Source of the DNA: Chenopodium formosanum
Taxonomy: Eukaryota; Streptophyta; Magnoliopsida; Caryophyllales; Amaranthaceae
NCBI GenBank assembly: GCA_024500155.1
Contig: CM044880.1
Location: forward strand, 8,556,001 to 8,620,000
Direction of reading: 5' to 3'
DNA: 64,000 bases
Every line of letters begins with the position of its first letter. Position 1 is the stretch's first letter. The notes under the pieces were generated by a model that saw nothing but the letters and a program-made list of their open reading frames with translations, was not told the origin of the DNA and did no database searches. Position numbers and translations under genes: made by a program. Below are positions 49,135 through 60,600 of the stretch, piece after piece.

Positions 49135-50694
49135 TTATTGCGTTGCTAAATCGGGTTCAGGCGTTTGCTAAAGCTCAAGATATTGGTGCTCGTGCAGCTG
49201 CTCACATCTTCAGCAGGATCGAGTTCGCTATAGCTAGAGGGGTGGGGGCCCAGATTGTATCTCGACTATGGGGGTTATCCAAGTTATACTTGGCGTGGGC
49301 TATGGGGCGTTAAATGGGTTGTGCAAAGAGGAATGCGGTGGAGGGTGGGGGATGGTTTGAACATTTCGGTGTGGGATAGCCCATGGGTTCCTGGTACTCA
49401 ATCTAGAAAAGTTATCTCACCTAGAGGTAATTCACCTGCTGATTTGAGAGTGTGCGATCTGATTCATCTTCCTACTGCCACCTGGAACTGCTCGGTGATT
49501 AATGACATTCTCCTTCCTATTGACAGAGAACGAATTTTGAGTATACCTCTTAGTCTCCGTCTCCCTGACGATTCTCTTTGTTGGGACTTAGAGAAGGGCG
49601 GAGACTACTCAGTGAGGTCTGCCTACAGGGCTATCTATGGGGAACTTGATTCGGAGGCTGTGACTTCTTCTTCCAGCCACACGGATTTTTGGAGTAAAAT
49701 GTGGCATACTACTGCTCTGCCGAGAGTAAAATTATTCTTTTGGAGAGCTTCTCGTGGTGCTCTTCCCACTTTGTTGGGTTTATTTAAGAGGTTGCCTAAT
49801 AGAGATCCATTGTGTTCTTTGTGTAATGGGGCAGAGGACTCTGAGCTTCATTGTTTAAGAGAATGTATCATGGCTCGGATGGTCTGGGATGCAAGTGGTT
49901 TGCTACAGGATGTGGGGGGCTATTTTTGCAGCTTTGGTGATCTAGCAGCAGCGTGTTTTGAGTGCCTCCCCAAGTCAGATCATGGCTTGTTTATGACCAT
50001 CTGTTGGTCGATTTGGAATGCTCGTAACAGGTGGATTTTCGATGGTCAATCGAGTGAGCCAGCACATATTGTCGAGCAAGCCCGCAAATTAATGCAGGAG
50101 CTGCAGGGGGAGGGTGAGGTGCTGGTGAGTACGGGGGCTGGTGTGAAGCAAAAATGGCAGCCTCCTGCTACTGGTATGGTCAAGCTCCATATTGATGGGG
50201 GGACTTTTGAGGGGTTGGGGTCGAGTTCTGGTGCTGTGATACGGGATGAGAGGGGTGGTATGCTGCTGGCTGCGTCCTGTATGGTCGAGGATAGGTGGCT
50301 GCCCGAGGTTGCTGAAGCAAAGGCCGTGCTGTTTGGCCTCCAGGCTGCTATGAAGTATGGCTTCACCAAGGTTGTGGTTGAAAGTGATTGTCTTAGTCTT
50401 ATAAACGCAATTGAGTCACAAGATATGGGGGTAGTAATTTACAGCTTATTATTGATGATATACATCATGTTAGTAGTTTCTTTGTTAGTATTTCTTGGAG
50501 CTTTGTTAGAAGGGAAGGAAATAAGGTGGCACATGAGCTTGCTCATTGTTTGCCATGGAAGGTAGGGAGTCAGTATTGGGTGTCTAATTTCCCAACCAAT
50601 ATTGTAACTCTTGTGGACAATGATCTTCCCGTGAATGAGAATTAGTAGCTCTCTGTGAGCTTTTCCTCAAAAAAAAAAAAAAAAAAAAAAAAAA
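49134..50694 (+). mobile_element. 5'-truncated LINE with poly-A tail
   Basis: Only the 3' third of an L1-type ORF2 is present, followed by a poly-A run (about 50669-50694). The 5' end is not sharply defined; the recognisable ORF2 homology starts near 49250, and 49134-49250 has an open but unmatched frame. Target duplications were not resolved. Confidence 0.8.
49255..50645 (+). pseudogene. LINE ORF2 C-terminal part (zf-RVT and RNase H), frameshifted
   Basis: The frame from 49255 contains PSYTWRGLWGVKWVVQRGMR, MRWRVGDGLNISVWDSPWVPG-type motifs seen at the end of plant LINE ORF2, and the zf-RVT region (DFWSKMWHTTALPRVKLFFW and CSLCNGAEDSELHCLREC). An RNase H-like domain follows, with KLHIDGG (Asp), EVAEAKAVLFGLQ (Glu) and VVVESDCLSL (Asp). 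Near 50427-50431, a run of five Gs marks a one-base loss: homology resumes in another frame (FVRREGNKVAHELAH, ending at a stop at 50643-50645). The reverse transcriptase and endonuclease parts are missing, so the copy is dead. Confidence 0.88.
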
Positions 50695-52347
50695 CACTCA
50701 TTATCTATAATGATATTTAGCAATTATTGATTTTTTTTTTTTTTTTCACATATCATATTCAAATTTTATGGTTTGTTTTGTATTTTTTTGCCATTAAAAT
50801 TTCATGTACAACCTAATTACTCTAGATACTTGGCCTTTAAAAGTACTACAATTTATTTTTTTGCATATTTTCATTTTAATTGAAACGGATATCATTTCTG
50901 AATTCACTACTTAGAATTTGAGAAAGAATGCCTTATACGTACAGTATTTTAATAATAAGCATATTAGCAAAATTTAAGAGCAATATGCCATATACAATAA
51001 TACAAATATAATTTACCAAAAAACAATACTCATATATTGCATGGTATAACAAATACCCCATCTGCTCCTCCATCTCATAACACAGTGCCTATCTTTAATT
51101 TCATGTGTTAAAAACTTAAACAAACAACACTATCATGATATCAATAAAAATTTCATCTCAATGTGTTGTTTATAATGTTTTTAATATGTACTTATTATTA
51201 AAGATATTGGTGGTAAAAGGCTAAAAGTCTTAAAATAAAGTACGTCATGAAGGCTATGCAAAATGAAATACTATACTATATTTTGGGACAGGGCTAGGTA
51301 GTAATATTTAGGGTATGTTCTCTTACGTTTAAATTCAGTTCAGTTCAGCTCCTAATTTCCTTCTCTTATAAAATATTCATTTCAGTTCAGTTCAGCTCAG
51401 TTCGATCAGTTCAATTCAGTTTAGTCAATGAGAACAAACCCTTAGGCGTTGTTTGACAATACAGTTTATGCACCCACCGTATTGAAGATTAAAGACACTT
51501 TAACTAAACTTTAGGTGATAAAAATAACTTAAATTATGTTAATTTGAATACCATCTCATATTAAGGTGCTGAATTATTATTTGTTAAAAAATATAAACAT
51601 ATCTTTTCTAATCTGAATCATCTATTTTTTAATTCAAAAAGTTTTTTAATTAAGGAATTTTTATTACTAATATATAGTAGTACTAAACATTTGTAATCAA
51701 CTAGCCCAACTAGCAAAATTAAGGTAATAAGCAACTTATTATATGAAACAAATGAAAACGATTAGATCCAACTGCAAAGGAATCAAGGATATATAGTATT
51801 TGATGTAAATTAATTTGTACATAATATCGACAACAATTATATTATAAGTCATAATGATCATCTAATACAATTAAAAAAAAAAATCTTTTAAAGTTAAGAT
51901 AAACCAACAAAAGTAACAAAAAACAAGGAACATTAAACCCGTTGTGGGTGTACTGATCTCAACTACTTGTATAGTTCACTTCAACTTCCTTTTTTTAAGG
52001 TAAGAAAGTGAGCTCCTAATAACTATATTTTATACTAAACTTTAATTAATCACCAAGTTTCACATGCCCAATCCCAAAATTAGAAGCATAGTGACATAAT
52101 CCATAGCACTTGGACAACCTTCCTCTTGTTCCAAGTATGTGTACCAAATTTTAAAATCCAAAAACACGATAACCCCTTCGTCCCAAAATGATCTTCACAC
52201 TTGGGATTGACACTACACGTTCCATATGAGCTAAGCACTTGTTGACTTGTTGTGTAGATCGATTGTGTTTTTTGTTCAATTCCCGTTTGACAAAATTTCA
52301 CTCAATGAGATCTCTTTTGATTGAAATTAGCTTAGCTTTTTGTTGAG
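50695..52347. other. Intergenic, AT-rich, downstream of the Aux/IAA gene
   Basis: No coding signal on either strand. It holds one Tourist-like MITE (51311-51441), listed separately, and several homopolymer runs. Confidence 0.5.
51311..51441. mobile_element. Tourist-like MITE (CTGAACTG family), inverse orientation
   Basis: GGGTATGTTCTC at 51311 is mirrored by GAGAACAAACCC ending at 51441; TTA duplications lie at 51308-51310 and 51442-51444. The inside has TTCAGTTCAGCTCCTAATTT, the reverse complement of the family core. Confidence 0.8.
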
Positions 52348-53516
52348 TTAGTCGGTCATTGAGGGTGTCCTCGGCCCTAATCCAACAGCTTCCGAACTAT
52401 TCATTAGACGAATTCTTTTGCATGATTCAACGAACATACTGTTCAAACCAAAACAACAAAAAATAATTAATATCAATTATTAATGTATAATAAAGCTAAA
52501 AATACATTTTAAATTAAGGAATAATTATATTTAATTTTAATTTATACTTACTTCCAAGGAACATCTCCAACCATCATCCAATCACCATCCTTGTCCTCAT
52601 AAGTTGGTACATAATCAGATCCATTCACAGGGTCCATTAATTTTCCATCATTAAAGAAATTTCCTGCAAAAATAAATATTTATACAAAACATTAATTAAC
52701 AACCATACCTTGTTAAAAACTTAATTAATTAAATTTAAAGGAAATAATAAATAATTATGATAAAGATTACTTACGTATGGTGAAGGAAGAAAACATGTCT
52801 TCCAAAGCTTTTAAAAGTTGTTGGTAAGAATTGTATAATTCAAGATCAACTTTTCTTAGATAAGGAGCTCCATCAACGGCTACTTTTACATATTTGTAAC
52901 TTTTCATTACATTCTTCCTACTTGCTCTCACTGGTGGCCATCCTACCAATTGTGTCCTGCCACGTCATAAATTGTCGAAATTAGTTGAAAAACTAATACA
53001 AGTACATAAAATACATGAAAACATTGTTTTAAGCCATAACTTCATTAACTCGTTACATTAAATTTTAAGTATGACATAATCCTTGTAAGATGACCTAGTC
53101 AATTTATCGAGGATTTAGAATGATTATAAGGGTTTTTATATTTATTTTCTCATTTGTTGACTAGACGGTTTAGTAAAGGAAGAGAAATATTATACTAATG
53201 TGACGATATTTTTGTAAAAATTTACTATGATGAAAACATTCTCCTAGTGAAACTAATAAAACTAAAACAAAAAAACGAGTTCTTACTTGGAAGGAGGAGG
53301 TTTAGGGGCACTAGATTGCTCCATCTGATCATAATCACCGTTTTTAGCGGTTTTATTTCCCTTTGATTCATCACGGCCAAGGTTCAAATCTAAAGTATCC
53401 GAAAATCGCCTTTTCAACACTGATTTCTCCTCCATACTTGATACCATTTCGCCTGGTAATCTAAGAGATAACTCGGTTTCCTTGAAATTCATTGTTGAAA
53501 TATCTTGATGTACCAT
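52348..53516 (-). CDS. Aux/IAA transcriptional repressor
   Basis: Aux/IAA proteins bind and silence ARF factors in the nucleus until auxin makes SCF-TIR1/AFB degrade them. Four exons with GT-AG introns: 53287-53516, 52775-52956, 52552-52663, 52348-52438; they join in frame to 204 residues. Domain [10 protein letters not shown] (residues 14-22), the EAR repression motif, slightly unlike the usual LxLGLPG. A basic KRR patch follows near 35-37. Domain II: VGWPPVR (81-87), the intact degron core. PB1 region: [19 protein letters not shown] (97-115, key Lys 101), then [20 protein letters not shown] (152-171) with the acidic DKDGD motif and [12 protein letters not shown]. The tail ends TPSMTD. The first Met is taken; a second at residue 9 ([10 protein letters not shown]) fits many family starts too. 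All domains are present, so a short-lived, auxin-degradable repressor is expected. Paralogue identity is not assigned. Confidence 0.95.
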
Positions 53517-53660
53517 CTCGGAGAAAAATTACAATTTCTTGCTTGAAAGTTTAGTTTCTTTCTATATAATTGATTGGTTTTTTTGAGGAGGAAAAGTTTG
53601 GCAAAGTGAAAGAAAGTTATGAAAGCACTTGTACATTTGAAGATGTATATATACACAAGA
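53517..53660 (-). promoter_or_regulatory. Aux/IAA core promoter
   Basis: A TATATATA box (53646-53653) lies about 130 bp upstream of the ATG on the minus strand. The transcription start is inferred to be near 53615-53620. Confidence 0.55.
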
Positions 53661-54973
53661 GCTAAAGGGTTGGTTATACTTATACTACTAGTTGGATTAA
53701 TTAATTAGCAAGAATATTGAGTGATCTGACCATTATATGTTTGCCACGTGTCTAAAGATGAGCGGTTGTGATCTGCCCAAGTAGTAGACAATGTATGATT
53801 GCTCAAAGCGTGTGTTTCTTATTATTTGTAGGTTGGACGTGTACCCCACCACCTCTTCCTACCTCATTCTTGCCCATAATTTTCGGTGCTATCTCTAAAT
53901 TTGTACTTCGTACAACTTTAAATGTATCTAACTTTTTAAGGACTATTCAAAAAGATAAATGAGAATTTATTCAAAAGATTTTCACCATTATTTCAAATAC
54001 AAATGAGTTTTATGACTATTTTGGTGAGTGAAAGCAATATTGCTATTGTCCTCCTTTTGTTCATGATTTATTATAATGCACTTGATACAAAATTAAGGAG
54101 TAATTTAATTACATATTTGTTGCAACTAATAAATAAAAAATAAATCTTACAGAGTATAAGACTCTATTTACTCCATATATTGCAGTTAATCGGTTATAGA
54201 GGAGTTTGTTAACACTATGTAAAGTTTAAATGGTAAGAACTTTTCGAAACGAAATAATATGGTACAAATTAAAATAATTTTGATCTTTTATATATATATA
54301 TATAAAGTAAACTTAATCTTCTTTCTTTTTTTTTTTTTTAAAGCAATTTTTCTTTCTTATTTTCTTTTTTATTAAATCAAAAGAAATACAGGAAAAGTAA
54401 AATAAAATAAAAATCAAAAAAAAAAAAAAAAAAAAAAGGAATGATGGCGTAGGAGCAGCTCGTGTGCGGAAGGACAGCGGAGGAGGCAAGAAAAGGGGCC
54501 CACATTTGTCGGTCTTTAAGGGTAATCAAGTCAACTCCTTCTTTTAAATGGGCTCCACACTTCCTTTTTTACACCATGTGACGCTGTCTTTTTGTCGGAC
54601 TTCTGTCCCCTCTTTCGGATCCTAAACTATTCTTGATTTCAGCGTTCGGGTCGTCCAACTCAGCTACATCTTCAATCGACACGTGTCGTATTTATTTGCA
54701 TCCCTCTTTTTATGCTTGTTATCCCTACATACAACACCATTAAAATTTTGACACATCATCAGAATAAATTGAATATAATGAAATTTGGGCCCATTATTCA
54801 AGACAATAAAAACATGACAAATTAGAGTTGTATGTAGGGACCACATACAACAATTGTATGTGTAGGCGTGTAGCCTTTACCTAATTCAAGTATAGTGGAT
54901 AAGTCGATATTTATCTCACCGTTTCATTATGATTTTCTAACTTACATAATACTATTTGAAATCTCGTGACTTA
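53661..54973. other. Upstream region of the Aux/IAA gene
   Basis: No further gene. It includes A/T homopolymers (about 54320-54340, 54416-54437) and the motif cluster listed separately. Confidence 0.5.
54507..54688 (-). promoter_or_regulatory. Candidate auxin-response cluster upstream of Aux/IAA
   Basis: TGTCGG, the high-affinity ARF core, occurs at 54507-54512 and 54593-54598. The perfect palindrome CGACACGTGTCG at 54677-54688 joins two TGTCG cores around a G-box (CACGTG). They lie 1.0-1.2 kb upstream of the Aux/IAA ATG; another CCACGTGTC G-box is near 53742. The sites are seen in the sequence; their function is inferred. Confidence 0.45.
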
Positions 54974-55350
54974 CTCCCTCCGTTTTTAAATACTTGATCT
55001 ACCTTTTATTTTCGACCGTTTTTAAACACTTGTTTTATTTCCTTATTTGAAAATTTTTAACAATATTTAATTAATTTGTCTCACCAAGTGTACCAAACAA
55101 TATTAATTTCATATTCTCTCTCCTTCAATTCCCTCGACTACTTTTGGTTTTTTACAATTTTTATTTTTCCACTAACCCTACTCCATATTTTATTATTTTC
55201 TCCAATTTCTCCTAAAACTTCGCGCATGGAGAAATGGAGCAAATTAACGGAGGGATTGGAGTATAAAAGCTTTTCAAATAATGAAATAGAGCAATTATTT
55301 AAGAACGGTCAAAAAAGAAAAGTAGAGCAAATATTTAAAAACGGATGGAG
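54974..55350. mobile_element. Stowaway-like MITE (TTTTTAAATACTTG family), copy 2
   Basis: CTCCCTCCGTTTTTAAATAC at 54974, preceded by TA, is mirrored by ATTTAAAAACGGATGGAG ending at 55350. Same family as 40569-40851, with some extra internal sequence and a diverged right flank (CA). Confidence 0.75.
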
Positions 55351-58300
55351 CATTAAAAAAATGTAGATAAATATTTAATATATTTCGTTCTGTTTTAGTA
55401 CTCCGTATTAAGTTGAGAATGTATCAGCAATATACTCCCTTTGTTTTTTTTTTTTTTTTTTTTTTAATGGATTATTACTTTGATTTTTGCACTATTCACA
55501 TACCATGACTAACTTAATTTTTTCACCTCTATAAAATAAATAAATATTAGTATTATATAATATATCATTAGAATGTCTTGTTTCATAATATAATTTTGTT
55601 AGTACAAATTTTACTAAATAGACAATTAAAGATATTAATGGTCAAAATTGTGACTCAACAAATATTTCGGTCAAACTGATGCAAATAAAAGAAAATAGAG
55701 GGAGTTACTTTTTTTTTCCGTAAATATTAGAAAATATAATCATATGAGCTTAATTTAATTTAATTTGTCTTGGTGAATGTATATTATTTTTTTTTTAACA
55801 ACTTGGTGAATGTATTATTATTACTATCTAATTATGGAATTTTTCCTTTAAAAAATCAATGTGGAACGAAAGAGATATTGTAATAAACTCTTTTAAGCAA
55901 TAATTTATCTGTATCTTTCTCCTTATAATTAGTATAAGTGACTGTATATTTACATCTCTTTATATGTTACACTCGTTAAGCAATTGAGGAAGTATGACTT
56001 ATGAATAGCCTCAATCATACAAGTGATGAAACAAGTATTTGAAAATAATGTAAACTATGTATGGGTTATTAACGGAATTATATAAATAAATTAATCATGA
56101 CCAAATAGCTTACTCCCACCATTTTACAAGTGCTTATATAATTTTATTACTCAAAAGAATTGATTGTAGTTGTGCATTGAAATTGAAAAGGCCTTAGAGA
56201 GGCGTTTAGACCTTTTTTTTTTTTTTTTAATTAAGAAGGGTCCTATATCGTAATATTCCGTGAGTTAACCTAATCTACATTTTTATTGACTAGGTAATTT
56301 GGAATAATGGAGGAAAAGCAACAAGATCCCTTTTGATCTTCCCCCAAATTGTCCTAATGGAATTGAACCCCTTACATTATGGTTGGATGGTGTTTTTTTT
56401 TCTTAGACCAAACTTATAACTTGATACATTTTGATTTTCTTTAAGGTAGGTGAAAAGAGCATAAATTGAGTGGGTGAAGTCAACACTTTTTTTTTCCTCA
56501 TGTGAAAATTTTAACTACTAATCTATATCCATGAATTTTCAGCCCCTTCTATCGACCAAAATTTCTCTAATTTAAGCAACAATATTATTGTGAGGGGATC
56601 TCCATCATTAGTTACGTTTATTTTTTAAAGAAAAAAACAAGCAACTTTTTCTTTTGTTGGAAAAATAAAGTACCATTAACTAACTTATCAAAAATTAAAT
56701 ATAAAAATAAAACCAAAAACATCTTCTCTTCTTTTTGTCTTTTTTTCTTTTCAACTTTGGTGGATGGAAGATTTGCTTTTATAATTTATACTTTTCCTTT
56801 CTCTCGGACCAGGACACAAGGATAATTATTTAGTACTATGGACAGCAAAATCGTGTTAGACAAGAGTTGTTCAATAATTTTGATTTAACAACTATTTAAG
56901 GGGCGATAAAATAAGTTTTATGTATTAGCACACACAACGTTTAATTAATTTGATTGTTAAGAATAAATTAAAATATTATTTTATATAAACTTAATTTATA
57001 CTCCATAAAAAAAAAAATGTAATAAGTGGGGTCTAATTTAATGCTATTGCTAGTCTACAACCATTAAAATTGAAAACAACTAATGCTTGTTTGATTAGCA
57101 TCAAAATTAATGAAATTAAAAGTAAATTAAATCCTCTCATAGTAAAGTGAAACTCTATATATTTGCTTGAGCAAACAACAATTTGCAAATTTCAAGAATT
57201 GTTCAAGGTAAAAACATTGATCTTCCTAGGTAATACTATGTATTATTAAATATTTTAAGTTTGTATTATATTTTAAAGTTTGTTACTCTGTATATTAAGT
57301 TTCATTTTAAGTTTGTTATTGATAATTATAAAATAAAGTTTTATTAATATTCTATGAAATTATGCTTAATTAGAATGAATGATAAGATTGTGTGTTCTCC
57401 TAGAGATACACAATGATTTATCATCCCCTAAAGTTAAAGTGATTGCCAAAAGTAATAAGGATACAATATTTAGTAATCTTGGAAAAACTTTAACAATTAA
57501 AGTGATGTGCTTTTTGATTAAATACGCATAATGGCCTTTAACAATTTTGGGATAACATCCATTTAGTCTTTTATTTTAATCCTTAATTGTATGACATAAT
57601 TGTGAAACTTTTAATGGTTATATTTGCATCACTTATAAACAAATCCTCTTTTATTTTATCACATTTATTTGACATAATTTTTTAGACAGTTGAGCATGAA
57701 CTCGTATCATTTTACTTTTTTTGAAACAAAAAGGTAGACAATAAATTAGAAAATCTTTTTCTCAAGACAACTATAAAGCATACAACTATACATGAAATAC
57801 ATTGACAACATTCTAATTGCATATATAATTAGTTATGTTGAAGTGTATACATATATTTTTGAGTCACTTAATTTCTTTTGTGTTATTTGTCTAATTAAAT
57901 TCAATTCTAATTTTGTATGCATGAAATACATTGACAACACTGTATATAACTATGAACGAAATAAAATTAGAATGTAACAAAAATAAAAGTTGATTTTTTT
58001 TTTTATTTATTTATTTTTATTTATATTATAGAATTAGTGGGCATATTAAATCATACTATTTAGTGAAAAAAGTTGTGCACTTATAGACATGGAGGAAATC
58101 ATTATTCATAATAGATTTATTGGGGATGTGTTCATTTTAACTTTTTATAATAGTAACTTTTAAATGTCAAAAGATTAATCTTCAATTATGTTCCTTTTCA
58201 TGCTCAATTGGATCAATTGATTGATAATTTTAAATTTTTTTCATGCATGCACTTGATGAGACGGAAGTGATTAAAAAGCTAAATTGATTATTTGTGCGAA

Positions 58301-58674
58301 TTATCTTGAAAACTAGGTGGTTTCAATTTATTGGGCAAGTTAGTTCGTTACAAAACGAGGAGTACGTGTTATGAAATCAAGTAATTCGATGAAATTATAT
58401 CTATGAGTATGATTGTATATGAGGAGTAACGTGTATGTATGGAATTAATTTGTCATCTAGTAATTATTTGTAATTCTATGCATTTTAATTTTGAATAGGT
58501 GTATGATGACTATGATCCTTATGTTACATGCTTAAGTTTCATTGTTATTGATTATTGACTTTGAAAGAATCATCATATGTGATTATGTGATCGAATTGTT
58601 GCTCTGATCTTGTATTATAGCATGTAGACGGGACTTCAATTCTCTAAATCTCAAAAGACATCGTATAAAACTTA
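55351..58674. other. AT-rich gene desert
   Basis: No convincing coding region, RNA gene or transposon ends. A 21-base motif TGAAATACATTGACAACA recurs at about 57792 and 57922. An unpaired CTCCCTTTG-type Stowaway end is near 55436. Confidence 0.45.
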
Positions 58675-58819
58675 GGTCATGTTCTTTTGAGCTTTTTGGA
58701 AGAACAGAGCAGATTTCAGTGGAGCAGAACAGAGCTTCAAACACACTGCAGAACATTGCAGAGCAGATTTCAGCAGAGCAGGGCTCAGCAAAGTACAGCA
58801 GCTCAAAAAGAACAAGGTC
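58675..58819. mobile_element. Harbinger/Tourist-like MITE (GAGCAGATTTCAG family)
   Basis: GGTCATGTTCTTTTGAGCTT at 58675 is mirrored by CTCAAAAAGAACAAGGTC ending at 58819, with TTA on both sides (58672-58674, 58820-58822). The inside repeats CAGAGCAGATTTCAG. Confidence 0.75.
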
Positions 58820-59604
58820 TTACATGTGAAATGAAAGTGTTTAATTAACCTAAAACAATTATCTATTTAATTGACTTACAACCCTCTTACAATCATTCAG
58901 TAAAAAACAGATTCCGATTATCAGTCGAGATATAGTCAAAACATTTATATTTTGATTTCCTGATTTTGATATCCAACAATCAGAGACAGTTAGAGGCATG
59001 CTAACTGCTAAGGCATCATACCAACATGATAAAAACATAAAAATCGAACCCTAGATACTCTTGATTCTTTCAAGTAAAACTTTGGATACACAAACATTAT
59101 TATTTATATAATTATATTGCCAAAAAACCGCTTTGAAGACTAAATTTTATTATGAATTATATTAGCACAAATAATAATGCAAATGAAATTATGGAACATG
59201 GTACATTATTTCAACTTTAGTTGTAGACAGAAGATATAATATATAGTTAAATTGTCAGAAGCATAATGATTAAAACAAATCAATGAAAGTGCTCAAATTA
59301 TGGATCTTGTCTTGCTAAAATTGATAAACTTTTTTTTCCCTTTTTGGCAAGTGTAAATGAACAATTCACCTAATCCGTATATTTGTAATTTACTTTTTGA
59401 AAAAATGTGACACACGAGGTATTGCTAATTAGTGTTGTGTAAGCTTTATAATTAGGTTATTTCTTATTTGCTTAAAGGTTAAGTTTCTCAACAATGCAAG
59501 GACAATGTTATTTGGTGTCTTATCGATCTGTTGTTTCGTTCAAAAGGTGTTTGTATAATATGATTGAATTTGGACAATTTTACTGTCAACCTTCAAAAGT
59601 AATA
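58820..59604. other. AT-rich spacer, nothing recognised
   Basis: No coding signal, repeat ends or RNA gene seen. Confidence 0.5.
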
Positions 59605-59864
59605 CTTCCTCCGTTCTATTAATATTGCAACAATGGACTTTTTGCACTATTCATCACTCTTGTTTGACCATATAATATGAGTTATACGTTAAGCAAAATA
59701 TAGTCAAGTGGGATCTTGTTGGATTCGTCTCATATAATACTTTCACAATATCAACTTTTTATAATTTTTACACTTACGCAATTGAAGTTATTTAGCATAT
59801 AAAATGTGTTTTGGAATGCGTACGTAATTTCCTCTTTGTTGCAATATTAACAGAATAGAGGAAG
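59605..59864. mobile_element. Stowaway-like MITE (CTTCCTCCGTTCTATTAATA ends)
   Basis: The left terminus CTTCCTCCGTTCTATTAATA, extending through TTGCAACAA, is mirrored near 59837-59864 with a few mismatches; TA flanks both sides. 260 bp. Confidence 0.75.
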
Positions 59865-60162
59865 TATTATTAGTCACGTATACAGTTTGCATGAAAAAAA
59901 AATCACTTTTTTTTTTTAAAAAAAAAAAAATTAATGGACGAAAGTACATTATGGTTAAAATTTAAAACAAATTTACTTGATGTGTTTACTTGAAAATTAT
60001 GCACTTCATATTTTATTTTATTTGAGAAATAAATTTTTTATAAGTTTAGAGTTTAGTGAAGAATAGTATCTTACACATATACAACCTAATTTTACCAATG
60101 AGAATCCACCATATACATTTTATTCCTTGTATAATCGTTTGTTGATATTTGTATGTGGGTTA

Positions 60163-60334
60163 GGGCCTGTTCATATTTACTGAACTGAACTAATTGGAAC
60201 TGAACTGAACTGATTGGAGATGAACTGAACTGAATTGAGCTGAAATGAATATTTTATGAGAGAGGAAAATTAGGAGCTAAACTGAATTGATTGGAGCTGA
60301 AGTGAACTGAAATTAAGTAAATGTGAACAGGCCC
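60163..60334. mobile_element. Tourist-like MITE (CTGAACTG family), intact
   Basis: GGGCCTGTTCATATTTACTG at 60163 is mirrored by AAGTAAATGTGAACAGGCCC ending at 60334, with TTA on both sides (60160-60162, 60335-60337). 172 bp: the cleanest member in the window. Confidence 0.88.
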
Positions 60335-60403
60335 TTACTAGGGAAGAGCTAGGGAACAAAAGCAATCTCATGTTCTATATATAATACGTATTACAAAGAG
60401 GTA

Positions 60404-60600
60404 ATTTACCAAGGCTTGGTCTAGTGAAAAAGTTTGTATCTTACAACTATGAGGTTGTGGGATCAAATCCCACTAGAGTTACCTTGGGTGGGGATGATTC
60501 CCTTGCCCTCCCTCCTCCCCCCTCCCAAAGTACTTAGCTCGCTAACCTAGGCCAGGTGGACCCGTGAAGATTTCAGTTTGATAGGGCACTTTCTTTATAT
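60404..60600 (+). mobile_element. tRNA-derived SINE
   Basis: An A-box-like TTGGTCTAGTG (60416-60426) and a B-box-like GGGATCAAATCCC (60459-60471) are spaced as in a tRNA. A non-tRNA body (GATTCCCTTGCCCTCC, CTAACCTAGGCCAGGTGGAC) and a T-rich 3' end follow. The 3' boundary is approximate. Confidence 0.55.
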
